Shown: positions 1 through 9,925 of the stretch, in pieces
Position numbering within the stretch: position 1 is the stretch's first letter
Layout of the letters: each line of letters begins with the position of its first letter
The notes under the pieces: generated by a model
The model's database searches: none
What the model was told of the DNA's origin: nothing
What the model saw: only the letters and a program-made list of their open reading frames with translations
Origin: Skeletonema tropicum
Lineage: Eukaryota > Bacillariophyta > Thalassiosirophyceae > Thalassiosirales > Thalassiosiraceae
Reading direction: 5' to 3'
Assembly: GCA_037178625.1 (NCBI GenBank)
Contig: CM074139.1
Span: 248,001 to 312,000, forward strand
DNA length: 64,000 nt
Position numbers and translations under genes: made by a program

Positions 1-389
1 AGCAAGGCTGTACTCTTCTGCGCCTCCGCTGATGGTGTACCAACATGACTCCCCGACCGACAGGAACAACAAAAGTTCCAATAATAAGTTTCGCGCACGC
101 ATCATGGATTCGTTGGGCTGCATTACCGAGTCTGCGTGCCCTTTTCGTATGGAATGTTCGGCTGCACTTGATGAAGCTACGCACGCAAAAGCAGTATGTG
201 GAAGCAATGGCAATGGTTCTTCTGAGCAAGGTAGGGCGTAGTTGTGCAACTTTTTGGAATTTTTGGCCATTGCGCGAGGGCTTCTCTAAGTGGGGGCGGA
301 CAGGAGTGAAACTTATTGAAGCAGATGGGCATCTGAAATGACGAAGAAAAATCGCTAAAATTCACTAATTCCTCTCCGGGACAGCCGTG
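1..389. other. No supported gene
   Basis: Short open frames exist on both strands, including a 98-residue plus-strand frame starting near 45. None shows a recognisable domain, repeat or start context. It could be the tail or an internal exon of a gene entering from the left. Confidence 0.3.
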
Positions 390-998
390 ATGTGTTGTAT
401 GTCTGCATGTGGCTTCTGCGTCTTTAATCGAATTGAAATTGCGCACCTCCTTACCGAGACACAATTGCCGAAGATAGATGGAGCCATGCGAGTTTTTTCC
501 CTTAAGGATGGGCGTTGCTCTTATCAAGAAAGATGGATAGCTAGTACGGAATCAGCCATGGTAGCTCGCAGAGTACACCGGGCTAGACGGAGTCGGCGTG
601 TTCGACTACCTAATCTGCGGAACAGACGACGTTTGCGCAACTCTGCTTCGGACACCTCGGCTTCCAGTTCAGACGACACATATGTTGATGTTGGATCGGA
701 TGACGAAGATGAGGATGATGATGACGACTCACCCTCTAGTGTGGATTCCGAAAGTGATATTGCGGTTCCCCCAGTGCTTCAAGCTCGACAATACATCACG
801 TCATACTTTCCACCTCGTAGAGACTCAGAAGATAGCATTCGTTTTCGAAACAGACGCCGACGCAGAAAACGACTCGTTCACCTTCAAGCACAGTATATCT
901 ATCCACCATTCATAAGTACTTTCGTCCAACCTTCCTCCTGGACTCATGAGGCAGCTTCTCCTTCTGACGCACTAGCAATGGCTGTATCGCAATTGTAA
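390..998 (+). CDS. Hypothetical charged protein (basic-acidic-basic)
   Basis: I do not recognise this protein. From the first ATG at 390 it is 202 residues long. The middle begins with an Arg-rich stretch, passes into a Ser/Asp/Glu run (a block of consecutive Asp and Glu encoded around 700-735), and returns to an Arg-rich patch around 840-870. This polyampholyte composition suggests disorder, possibly nuclear, but that is inference. A later ATG at 558 is an alternative start, because a second diverged copy of this sequence downstream (1064-1405) aligns from about there. That copy has stops and frame breaks, which suggests this locus may also be a relic. No signal peptide, membrane segment or intron is evident. 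Confidence 0.35.
   Translation: MCCMSACGFCVFNRIEIAHLLTETQLPKIDGAMRVFSLKDGRCSYQERWIASTESAMVARRVHRARRSRRVRLPNLRNRRRLRNSASDTSASSSDDTYVDVGSDDEDEDDDDDSPSSVDSESDIAVPPVLQARQYITSYFPPRRDSEDSIRFRNRRRRRKRLVHLQAQYIYPPFISTFVQPSSWTHEAASPSDALAMAVSQL
525..860 (+). repeat. Tandem duplication, copy 1
   Basis: This segment shares blocks such as GATGGATAGCTAGTA, GACTACCTAATCTGCG and CTCTGCTTCGGACACCTCG-like runs with 1064-1405, in the same order and orientation. It covers most of the ORF starting at 390. Confidence 0.6.
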
Positions 999-1063
999 AG
1001 TGCATTACAAAGCAGATGGCAGATTGATTTCGCTAATTTGGCCAAAGGACCAACTCTAGATCA

Positions 1064-1405
1064 AGAGAGATGGATAGCTAGTATGAACCAGCTCGAAGAA
1101 TACACGTGCCAGACGGGGTCGCCGAGTTAGACTACCTAATCTGCGTACCAGACAACGTTGAGGTAGTTCTGCTTCGGACACCTCGACATCTAATTCGGAC
1201 GAGACATATGTAGATACTGGAACAGACGACGATATATCATCATTATCATCAGATTCGTCATCATTGATGACGAATCATCCATCAGTGTGATAGTGTGGTA
1301 CCCCCCCCCCAGTTCTTAGATCTCGACAATATATCACGTAGCACTTTCCACCTCTTCGAGATTCAGAGGGTAGCATTCGGTTTCGACGCAGACGACGAAG
1401 ATCAT
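1064..1405 (+). repeat. Tandem duplication, copy 2 (decayed)
   Basis: This is a diverged copy of 525-860. The reading frame is broken by stops (for example at the GAGTTAGAC segment near 1125) and by indels. It contains a run of ten C at 1301-1310 and a near-perfect palindrome at 1252-1276 that the first copy lacks. Confidence 0.6.
1252..1276. repeat. Perfect inverted repeat, 12-bp arms
   Basis: The arms 1252-1263 (GATTCGTCATCA) and 1265-1276 (TGATGACGAATC) are exact reverse complements around a single T at 1264. It lies inside the decayed duplicate copy. I know of no function for it. Confidence 0.7.
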
Positions 1406-1873
1406 AATAAGTGTTTGTGAGTTGTGTCATGAACGACCAAATTCCCCGAAAAGCCTTGTTGAGGCTTCTTGGGTGATGGTATCACTACCATTGTGTTTCC
1501 CGGAGCCAAAGAAACACGAACACGAGAGAGATTGTGTACTTGTCTAATTTAGAGTAATTTTCTAATGAAGCTTTCAGCGATGCATTAGGTATTTACTTAT
1601 GAGTTGTTGCAGTGGCGCACTGTCACAGAAAAGTTGTGATCAATTGGGAGTGATATGTAAGCGACAGCAAGCAAAACAATATTAATATCAAGTGCAATGT
1701 AGAAGAGAATTGGTTCTTTTATTATTTATGGTACTCCTACACATTATCTAGCTTTGAGTTCCTCCTCTTCCAAAGACTCGGCTCAAGCACAAAAAATGTA
1801 CGAGCGTGTTCCTTCTATTATATATATGGTACAACATGTGTTCTGTATATGTACAATACATCAAACAAGCAAT
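1406..1873. other. Intergenic, no gene seen
   Basis: This is the 3' side of the minus-strand antenna gene. From 1699 onward the sequence belongs to the duplicated block (compare 7760 onward). The part before 1699 has no counterpart at the second locus and no coding signal I can support. Confidence 0.5.
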
Positions 1874-2033
1874 TTATTGAAGGTGTCCAATGATGGGAAG
1901 ATCGGGATCATATCCAAGAGGCTGGATCTCCTCGTGGACCATAAGTCCAAGGATTCCGAACATGGCAGCACGGCCGTTGTTCAACTCAATAGCACGCTTC
2001 TGAAGCTTGGTCTCTTCATCAAAGTCATCCCAG

Positions 2034-2074
<41 letters not shown>

Positions 2075-2270
2075 ATTTCCAGTTCCGGGAACATCACGCA
2101 TGAAGGCAATCTCCAACCAGCCAATGAAGGCGATGATCTGGCCTTGTCCCTCGAAGGGGATGGCATCAGGTCCGATCAAGGCGGCAACACCGTTGGGGAA
2201 GGAGTCGAAGGAGTTTCCAGCGTAGTCAATGTTTCCGGGAAGGTGGATTCCGGCACGGGTGACGATCTGG

Positions 2271-2338
<68 letters not shown>

Positions 2339-2506
2339 TTGGGAGCAGTCTCCAGAGAGCATGCCGAAGGGATCGAAGAATCCGAGAGGAGGCTGGGCAC
2401 CGAGCTCATCCTCGAAGGCGTTCAAGGAGGTGGTGGCGGCCTTGTTTTGGGCAGGGGCGAAAGCGGCGGCAGAGCCGATAAGGGCAGCGATGATGGCAGA
2501 CTTCAT
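1874..2506 (-). CDS. Lhcf: Fucoxanthin chlorophyll a/c-binding protein (copy A)
   Basis: This 210-residue light-harvesting antenna protein would bind fucoxanthin and chlorophylls a and c in plastid thylakoids and pass excitation energy to the photosystems. Residues 1-15 are a hydrophobic signal peptide ending in the AAAFAP motif (13-18), whose Phe after the cleavage site is needed for import into diatom complex plastids. The first membrane helix carries the chlorophyll-binding E66 and HGR (69-71). The second helix is about 121-137. The third carries ELNNGR (174-179) followed by the AMFGILGLMVHE segment. The DFRNG and DFGWDDFDEETKL stretches are typical of the Lhcf type. Length is normal and no intron interrupts it. 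The protein is identical to that of the copy at 7930-8562. The family-level call is firm; the exact orthologue is not determined. Confidence 0.95.
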
Positions 2507-2721
2507 GATTGATATGTTGTTGTGGTCGATTTGATTTTATGAGCAGGCAGAGTGCATGCATGCGCAGAGCTTTTTTGATCTTGATTCTGCACGCAAATCC
2601 AAAATCTTGAAATCTTGTGCTTCAAGTGGGTGCGTATTTTTAATTACAGCACGTTTAAAGCCTTTTCCTGTGTCACATTATTTGTAGAAAAAATGAAGGC
2701 AGGGTCATTAGTCATTACCTA

Positions 2722-2997
2722 CCCTGATTTATGGTGATAACGAGACTGGTCTCGTTTTGACTTTTTGCATGGTCTCGTTACCAAGGCCACCTCGAGACAC
2801 TAGTCTCGTTACTGAAAAATGGTCTCGTTATCAAGAAGAGATCTCGTTTCTCCTACAAGCAACCCTACAAACAGCACGTATTTACACGTGCACTAGTCTC
2901 GTTTTCTCCTGTTGATGGACTTATCTCGTTATCAAAACAAGACTCGATCACTGGTCTCGTTTTCTGAGAGTGGTCTCGTTATCACCATAAATCAGGG
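2722..2997. mobile_element. Non-autonomous TIR element (MITE-like), copy A
   Basis: This is a 276-bp element with perfect terminal inverted repeats of about 25 bp (CCCTGATTTATGGTGATAAC at the left, its complement at the right), flanked by TA on both sides (2720-2721 and 2998-2999). A TA target duplication fits the Tc1/mariner class, but the superfamily is not proven. The interior has no ORF. It contains about nine copies of TCTCGTT on the plus strand, often as TGGTCTCGTTAYC, which are probably subterminal transposase-binding-type repeats. It sits about 215 bp upstream of the antenna start codon. Confidence 0.8.
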
Positions 2998-3476
2998 TAC
3001 TTAGTATTGTGCATAAGTAGAGAGAGAGAGACATACAGAGCGAGAGCGCAGCTGCATAGCTAGCGAGTGAGCAACCATCATAAGAGATGGTGATAATATT
3101 GGCTCTAATATCGACTGCAGCTATGAACAAAAACGAATAGAATAGTCGCGGCTGTTCGAGTACGGCTGTGTTTGTCAAGCATCAAAAGTCCATCAAAAAG
3201 AGATGCAGATGCGTATCTCTAGAGAGAACAAAGATAGAGAGGGATAACACTGAAAAGCAAACGCAAATTATTATCATTGACCTTTTCCAATTCATTGTCA
3301 TTACAAACTACTTACCTGAATGCTACTTGAAACTTTGCAATGAGAGGGGAATCTCTCCATGTATTTAAGATCCAAAGATGATCACTCTTGTCACCCACTT
3401 TCAATTTTCAAGTGCAAAAAGCGAGCAAGCAAAGAGTATCTACATGTAATAAAAGGATCAAGCAGGAAGCATGGGC

Positions 3477-3480
3477 AAAA
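3477..3480 (-). terminator. Pol III terminator for tRNA-Glu (copy A)
   Basis: Four T on the minus strand (AAAA on plus), six bases beyond the discriminator base, the usual position for RNA polymerase III termination. Confidence 0.6.
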
Positions 3481-3486
3481 GGATAG

Positions 3487-3559
3487 TTCCGATACTGGGA
3501 CTCGAACCCAGGTATGCCGCGTGAGAGGCGGCTATGATAACCACCTACATCATATCGGA
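3487..3559 (-). tRNA. tRNA-Glu (anticodon CUC), copy A
   Basis: The 73-base gene folds into a full cloverleaf. The acceptor stem TCCGATA/TATCGGA is perfectly paired. The D arm contains AGGTGGTTA. The anticodon stem GCCGC/GCGGC encloses the loop CTCTCAC with anticodon CTC (reads GAG). The T arm is CTGGG-TTCGAGT-CCCAG, the discriminator base is A, and CCA is not encoded, as expected for a nuclear tRNA. No intron is present. An identical gene lies at 9543-9615. Confidence 0.95.
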
Positions 3560-3899
3560 GCGCGCCATTTTTCTGGACAAATCGGTCGAGATACAAACTA
3601 TGAAGTACAGTTACAGTAACCACTAGTACATGCTCATCATGGCAACAAATTAAAAATTGTCGCAGTCCACACTTACTGTCTCTTGTATTATTTTGTATTG
3701 CTAACACTAATATCATGATTTCTATTCGCTTAAATTAAATTTAGATTTCCTATCGAGGTGTGTTTTGCTTTGTTACCTCAGTATTGTTAAGATGGCTCTA
3801 CTGCAATATAGTCAAAAAAATACAGATATAGCCACCCTCTTTCAGCAATATCTAGCCAAATAATGCTTACTTCTTCAGCAACCTAGATAATCGAGGCAA

Positions 3900-6060
3900 G
3901 CAAGGAGCCGGGTGTCTGCCCCTTGGGTTGCGGTGAAATCTGGATGAGACTGTTTCAGGAACAATCCTTGATCAGTGCAAGGAGCGAGCGTGGGATGGCT
4001 GTAACAATGTTCAACTTCAACTCTGACTCTGGCTGGACTTCAGTCTGGCATAGAAGGTGCGACCCATGCCATGCTGGAAGTATGTCTAGAGCTGGCTGGG
4101 TGGCTGAACATGCAGGAGGCAGCGACTTTCGAGACGGAGAAAAGAGATGGAGGACGGGACAGATGGGGATGATGTTGATGAGTGATGAGCCGATGCCGAT
4201 GGCGGATGCCTCAACATCGGTTTCGAGCACTAACCCTACACCCCTATCCTTCCCTGATTATCCCATCCCCCCTGACACGGAAAACTCGCTCTACATCCTA
4301 GGGAGTGGCTATGGTTTGCTCTTAGTGGATGCTCGAAATGCCTTCAATGAACTCAATCGATACACTATCCCACAGCCTTTGCCTTATACGGAATGAAATG
4401 GGCGAGGACCCTACCATCATTGCGTACAAGGAGGGAATCACGCAGGGGTGTTGTCTGTCTATGGTGTGCTGTGGCATTGCCATCGCTCTGATGCCCCTAG
4501 CTGAATGGTTGAGGAGAAAAGTCCCTGGGGCTGTCCAACCCTGGTATGCTGATGATCTCGGCGGAGTCGGTACTGCATCTGATAACGCTACCGCTACTAT
4601 GCTTCAGCTTCTCAAGGTGATAGGAAGCAGATCGGCCGCCATGGTTCGTAGGGAGAAGGTGTTTTTTTTGCTAGATAATACTACGTACGACGGTAAAAGG
4701 GGCTAGGAAGATTGTTGGCGCAAAAAACGACTTACCCGGAAAGCTGTTAACGCATGCTGACAGATCCGTGTACTTTGGGACTGTTACAGATAACTCAACC
4801 TCATTCCACCACATGACATCCTTCTATAGATTATATGAAGTGATGTGAAGCAGTTTCTTATGGTGTGTAGTCTATGATGTAAGAGACATAGCCCCATAAC
4901 ACAAAAATTCGATTATTTTGGAGAGCTAAATTTGACACCTAAATTTGCAAATATTGAAAGGGACAATCAATGCGTGTGACATAGATCCACGCAAACAATG
5001 CCTATATATATACGTCGAGAGTAGTTGCCATTCTGTTCGTTATTGATAATCATCCCGTCATGCTATTGCAGAATATACGAGCGAAAATTCATGAGAGTCG
5101 ATTCGGATGTCATGCTTCGCTCACGGAATATATCACTGCTATGAAGACCAGAACGGGCACTCCAGCCTTTGCGAATCCACCTTATATATCAATAGAAAGA
5201 GGTTGTGTGCTGACTTGGGTGTATTACGTCTCAAGGGGGATGATATGCTCCTTCTTCATGGTGATGACATGATCTTGTGGCCACTTGCCAGCTCATTCTA
5301 CATGATTACAGTCCAGGAACACGAATGAATAGCCCAAAATTTTATCAAATATCATTGCATATACACTGGTACATGAGTTCCGCATATAGTTTACATCACA
5401 TCATGAGATGAGTATTATCTGTGGTAAGCGACGATATAGGGGCAAAGATACCATGGTTCGAGCCATTTTTGGTCTTGTGAGATCTGATGATGGATGGCGC
5501 CATTATTTTCATAACCGGTTGGTATCCTCCTACAAAAAGCATATTTTTAATTCTGGTAGAATATGCGCTCCCCAATGCAAGGTGGGCGGTCTCGTCCACT
5601 GCCGCCACAATGATGTTACGACGGAATTTGGAATATGGTCTCCCACTTCTGGCAGAGACATCGTCGAACTGTCTTGACACTCGCATCACTGACGCGGAAT
5701 GCCGATCCTACCGTAACAAGGCACCTTCGTCTGTCTTGAGGCAAGAGAGGGAGAAAATCCGCAAGTATAAGCAGGCTTGTCTTTAACGACGTCAGGACTT
5801 CGCCCCCCTCTGCTTAACGGCTGATGGAATGCCAGGTATAGAGAGGCCCTAAATGCGATGCGTCAACTAGAGGTAAACACTTCGCGCTGATAAATGGGAG
5901 CGTCAGCGTAGCCAGATGGTATTTATGAGCAATCACGCATGTCCCTAGCCCAAGAGTCCGGGCAAATTCACTGCTTCCCCAAGGGAGTAATGATAGATGA
6001 TAGGCGCCACCGCATCCGGCCACTATTTGAGAATGGGCCGGGGATGTCCAACTGGCATAC
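3900..6060 (+). pseudogene. Broken reverse transcriptase of a non-LTR-type retroelement
   Basis: Fragments of one reverse-transcriptase protein appear in order across several frames. They are GVCPLGCGEIW near 3910, AGLQSGIEGATHAM near 4030-4070, LLVDARNAFNELNR near 4320, EGITQGCCLSM near 4430, and the catalytic PWYADD near 4540. C-terminal pieces follow: CKVGGLVHCRHNDV near 5578, DTRITDAECRSY near 5675, and RRQDFAPLCLTADG near 5790. The order matches a reverse-transcriptase family widespread in protist genomes. The gene is dead: at least three frameshifts and in-frame stops (for example TAA after KQACL near 5786) separate the pieces, and 4710-5400 is poorly recognisable. It begins within a few bases of the duplication edge at 3895. 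No terminal repeats or poly(A) tail were identified. Confidence 0.8.
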
Positions 6061-7759
6061 CTGGAGTGGGGAGTAGTCCCCTCTCCACACCTCTGCGGTG
6101 GTGGTGGAGGAGGAGTCTCACTCTCACCTGTTGATGGGCACAGATGAGAGTGAGAGAGAGGGGGGGGGGGGAACACGCCATCACCTAGCACAGGCGACAA
6201 GAGGTGTGACGGACTTGTTACGGAACAACGAGAAATAGGCCCCTCTTATTACCTGTTCAGATCCAGCTTGCCCCAAAGATGGTTCCTAAATACCATGCCA
6301 ATTCTATATTTTATGGGGAAACTCGGACCAAAGGGTGAGGGACAGATCCGAAATGAGGGGTGAAGGCACCCGTCTCGACTGTCCATCAATAGCGAACCCA
6401 TGCCTACTACTCCTGCTCGATGTAGAATAAGGTTTGCATTAGCATACATAAGCGGATGAAGACTAAGATGTGCTTCAGTAGTATGAAGTAGTAGATCTTG
6501 CACCTCTTGACTAATCAGGCAAAGGCAAAGAGATGTAAAGAATACTGATTCCTAATTCCTACCTACTTGGTAAACTGTGACGTCGACACGAATGAAGTAT
6601 AATATAATGTGTACGTTCACATTCACATTGACATCGGTAGTAATAGTAATAGCATTGCTTTCACTTTCATTCTATCAAACCATGAAATTAGACCTTACTC
6701 TATCCGTTCAATATTCTTCTTTGTATTCGGAAGAGTTGTATTTGTATTCTTCATGCTCAAACTTTTCCTCCGAGATTACATCTTTGCTCATAGGGTTATC
6801 ATTATCAGTTATCAATAACATTCTTTCCGGCTGTGCAAGCTTCGCACTCACTGTTGTGATATTTGCCGCTGTCACATGCGTAGCCTGCACTGGGGTGGGA
6901 AGAGTTGAAATCCATCCTGAGTTGGCGCACTCGACCAAGGTCTTGGGTTTTCTTAGGCATAGACCTACCACGTGCGTTGGCTTTGGAAGTTAAGGTTAAG
7001 AAATTAGAGGAAGGAGTGTTGTCAGGGCAGTAGTTCATACAGTGCGCAACAAGTCTTACGAACTTTGTCAAGAGAACATATACATTTGTCGTGAGTGTCC
7101 TTTGGCCCAGTGCAGGGACCGCCGAACGAGGTGGCATGTGGCATCGCCCCAGCCGGCAGAGCTGGAGCTGGAAGAGCTGCAAGAACTGGCACCGCCCGCC
7201 CCGCTGAAGAACCGGCACCGCTGTCGGAGAGTCGAGAAGACGAGAGGCGCCAGCACGAAAAAGTGAACGTTCGGAAAGGACACCTATCTTTATTCTAAAA
7301 GCACTAGAGGTACGACAACTCGAGCGACCAACCTTCATCTGCATACTTAAAAAAAAATTAACGGAAATCTTAAAGTACATTAAGGAGCTGATATTGTCTC
7401 CTCTCCAATAGTTGAAAGGCTACTGAATAGTTACCTTGCAATAAGGATCGACTGCAACAATGAGTGAGTGAGTGATGATATGTGCTGATATAAGCGCAGA
7501 TAGAGATTCAGATGGCAACTGTGCTGTGTGTAGTGCTTCCTTCGTTATCTGAGAATAGCACCACTTGCCAACTCAAAACTTAAAGGTGTTGCAGCTTAAC
7601 TTGCCAATATCATAACAATACAAGCTAGAAGTAGTCATGTAGGAAATGAAGTGATGGTGACCACTGGAATAAGAGCTAGCTGAACGATGAAGATGATGCA
7701 ATATGTACAAAAACTTAAAATACTGAATATAATAAATAATACCATACTTATGATTTGCA
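6061..7759. other. Unassigned spacer between duplicated blocks
   Basis: No gene is supported here. A run of G lies near 6161-6171. A GC-rich patch at about 7110-7260 keeps frames open on both strands, including a 191-residue minus-strand frame (6805-7380) with no recognisable domain. The rest is AT-rich, unpatterned sequence. The extent of the retroelement relic to the right is unclear. Confidence 0.4.
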
Positions 7760-7929
7760 TTGTAGAAGAGAATTGGTTCTTTTATTATTATGGTACACAT
7801 TATCTAGCTTTGAGTTCCTCCTCTTCCAAAGACTCGGCCCAAGCACAAAAAATGTACGAGCGTGTTCCTTCTATTATATATATGGTACAACATGTGTTTT
7901 GTATATGTACAATATATCATACAGGCAAT

Positions 7930-8089
7930 TTATTGAAGGTGTCCAATGATGGGAAGATCGGGATCATATCCAAGAGGCTGGATCTCCTCGTGGACCATAA
8001 GTCCAAGGATTCCGAACATGGCAGCACGGCCGTTGTTCAACTCAATAGCACGCTTCTGAAGCTTGGTCTCTTCATCAAAGTCATCCCAG

Positions 8090-8130
<41 letters not shown>

Positions 8131-8326
8131 ATTTCCAGTTCCGGGAACATCACGCATGAAGGCAATCTCCAACCAGCCAATGAAGGCGATGATCTGGCCT
8201 TGTCCCTCGAAGGGGATGGCATCAGGTCCGATCAAGGCGGCAACACCGTTGGGGAAGGAGTCGAAGGAGTTTCCAGCGTAGTCAATGTTTCCGGGAAGGT
8301 GGATTCCGGCACGGGTGACGATCTGG

Positions 8327-8394
<68 letters not shown>

Positions 8395-8562
8395 TTGGGA
8401 GCAGTCTCCAGAGAGCATGCCGAAGGGATCGAAGAATCCGAGAGGAGGCTGGGCACCGAGCTCATCCTCGAAGGCGTTCAAGGAGGTGGTGGCGGCCTTG
8501 TTTTGGGCAGGGGCGAAAGCGGCGGCAGAGCCGATAAGGGCAGCGATGATGGCAGACTTCAT
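7930..8562 (-). CDS. Lhcf: Fucoxanthin chlorophyll a/c-binding protein (copy B)
   Basis: Encodes the same 210-residue protein as 1874-2506: signal peptide with AAAFAP, three membrane helices, and chlorophyll-ligand motifs E-IKHGR and ELNNGR. The coding sequences appear identical, while flanks differ at a few bases (for example TGTGTTTTGTATATG here against TGTGTTCTGTATATG in copy A). Either the duplication is very recent or gene conversion keeps the copies alike. About 210 bp upstream of the start lies the paired copy of the TIR element, so both copies probably share the same promoter region. Extra gene dosage of an abundant antenna protein is a plausible but untested benefit. Confidence 0.95.
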
Positions 8563-8776
8563 GATTGATATGTTGTTGTGGTCGATTTGATTTTATGAGC
8601 AGGCAGAGTGCATGCATGCGCAGAGCTTTTTTGATCTTGATTCTGCAAATCCAAAATCTTGAAATCTTGTGCTTCAAGTGGGTGCGTATTTTTAATTACA
8701 GCACGTTTAAAGCCTTTTCCTGTGTCACATTATTTGTAGAAAAAATGAAGGCAGGGTCATTAGTCATTACCCTATA

Positions 8777-9052
8777 TCCTGATTTATGGTGATAACGAGA
8801 CTGGTCTCGTTTTGACTTTTTGCATGGTCTCGTTACCAAGGCCACCTCGAGACACTAGTCTCGTTACTGAAAAATGGTCTCGTTATCAAGAAGAGATCTC
8901 GTTTCTCCTACAAGCAACCCTACAAACAGCACGTATTTACACGTGCACTAGTCTCGTTTTCTCCTGTTGATGGACTTATCTCGTTATCAAAACAAGACTC
9001 GATCACTGGTCTCGTTTTCTGAGAGTGGTCTCGTTATCACCATAAATCAGGG
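8777..9052. mobile_element. Non-autonomous TIR element (MITE-like), copy B
   Basis: Duplicated with the block rather than inserted independently: same position and same interior as 2722-2997. The outermost base of the left inverted repeat is T instead of C, and the left flank reads CCCTATA rather than CCTA, so the left end has drifted while the right end (TA at 9053-9054) is intact. Confidence 0.78.
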
Positions 9053-9532
9053 TACTTAGTATTGTGCATAAGTAGAGAGAGAGAGACATACAGAGCGAGA
9101 GCGCAGCTGCATAGCTAGCGAGTGAGCAACCATCATAAGAGATGGTGATAATATTGGCTCTAATATCGACTGTAGCTATGAACAAAAACGAATAGAATAG
9201 TCGCGGCTGTTCGAGTACGGCTATGTTTTTCAAGCATCAAAAGTCCATCAAAAAGAGATGCAGATGCGTATCTCTAGAGAGAACAAAGATAGAGAGGGAT
9301 AACACTGAAAAGCAAACGCAAATTATTATCATCGACCTTTTCCAATTCATTGTCATTACAAACTACTTACCTGAATGCTACTTGAAACTTTGCAATGAGA
9401 GGGGAATCTCTCCATGTATTTAAGATCCAAAGATGATCACTCTTGTCACCCACTTTCAATTTTCAAGTGCAAAAAGCGAGCAAGCAAAGAGTAGTCTACA
9501 TGTAATAAAAGGATCAAGCAGGAAGCATGGGC

Positions 9533-9536
9533 AAAA
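9533..9536 (-). terminator. Pol III terminator for tRNA-Glu (copy B)
   Basis: Four T on the minus strand just past the 3' end of the tRNA, as in copy A. Confidence 0.6.
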
Positions 9537-9542
9537 GGATAG

Positions 9543-9615
9543 TTCCGATACTGGGACTCGAACCCAGGTATGCCGCGTGAGAGGCGGCTATGATAACCAC
9601 CTACATCATATCGGA
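9543..9615 (-). tRNA. tRNA-Glu (anticodon CUC), copy B
   Basis: Identical in sequence to 3487-3559, with all stems paired and anticodon CTC, so both copies should be functional. Confidence 0.95.
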
Positions 9616-9925
9616 GCGCGCCATTTTTCTGGACAAATCGGTCAAGATACAAACTATGAAGTACAGTTACAGTAACCACTAGTACATGCTCATCATGGCA
9701 ACAAATTAAAAATTGTCCCAGTCCACACTTTACTGTCTCTTGTATTATTTTGTATTGCTAACACTAATATCATGATTTCTATTCGCTTAAATTAAATTTA
9801 GATTTCCTATCGAGGTGTGTTTTGCTTTGTTACCTCAGTATTGTTAAGATGGCTCTACTGCAATGCATAGTCAAAAAAATACAGATATAGCCACCCTCTT
9901 TCAGCAATATCTAGCCAAATAATGC

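Larger units (their letters stand above)
1699..3895. repeat. Segmental duplication, copy A
   Basis: About 2.2 kb, nearly identical to 7760-9954 in the same orientation. It carries the antenna gene, the TIR element and tRNA-Glu. The match begins at TGTAGAAGAGAATTGG and ends at CTAGATAATCGAG. Its last bases include the final codons and stop of the coiled-coil gene whose full copy lies beyond the second block, so this copy carries an orphaned gene tail. Differences are few: scattered substitutions and small indels, mostly near the edges. Confidence 0.93.

Noticed and set aside
1754..2512. 252-residue plus-strand frame across the antenna gene (repeated at 7687-8568)
   Set aside because: It is antisense to a clear light-harvesting gene and gives a Val/Gly/Ser-rich protein with no domain. 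It is open only because of the codon use of the real gene.
2730..2998. Repeated TCTCGTT motifs as a regulatory array of the antenna promoter
   Set aside because: Perfect inverted ends with TA flanks explain the segment better as a transposable element; regulatory influence remains possible but unsupported.
6577..7380. 138-residue plus and 191-residue minus frames
   Set aside because: They overlap each other, lack domains and have compositions expected from AT-rich or GC-rich spacer. Nothing favours either strand.
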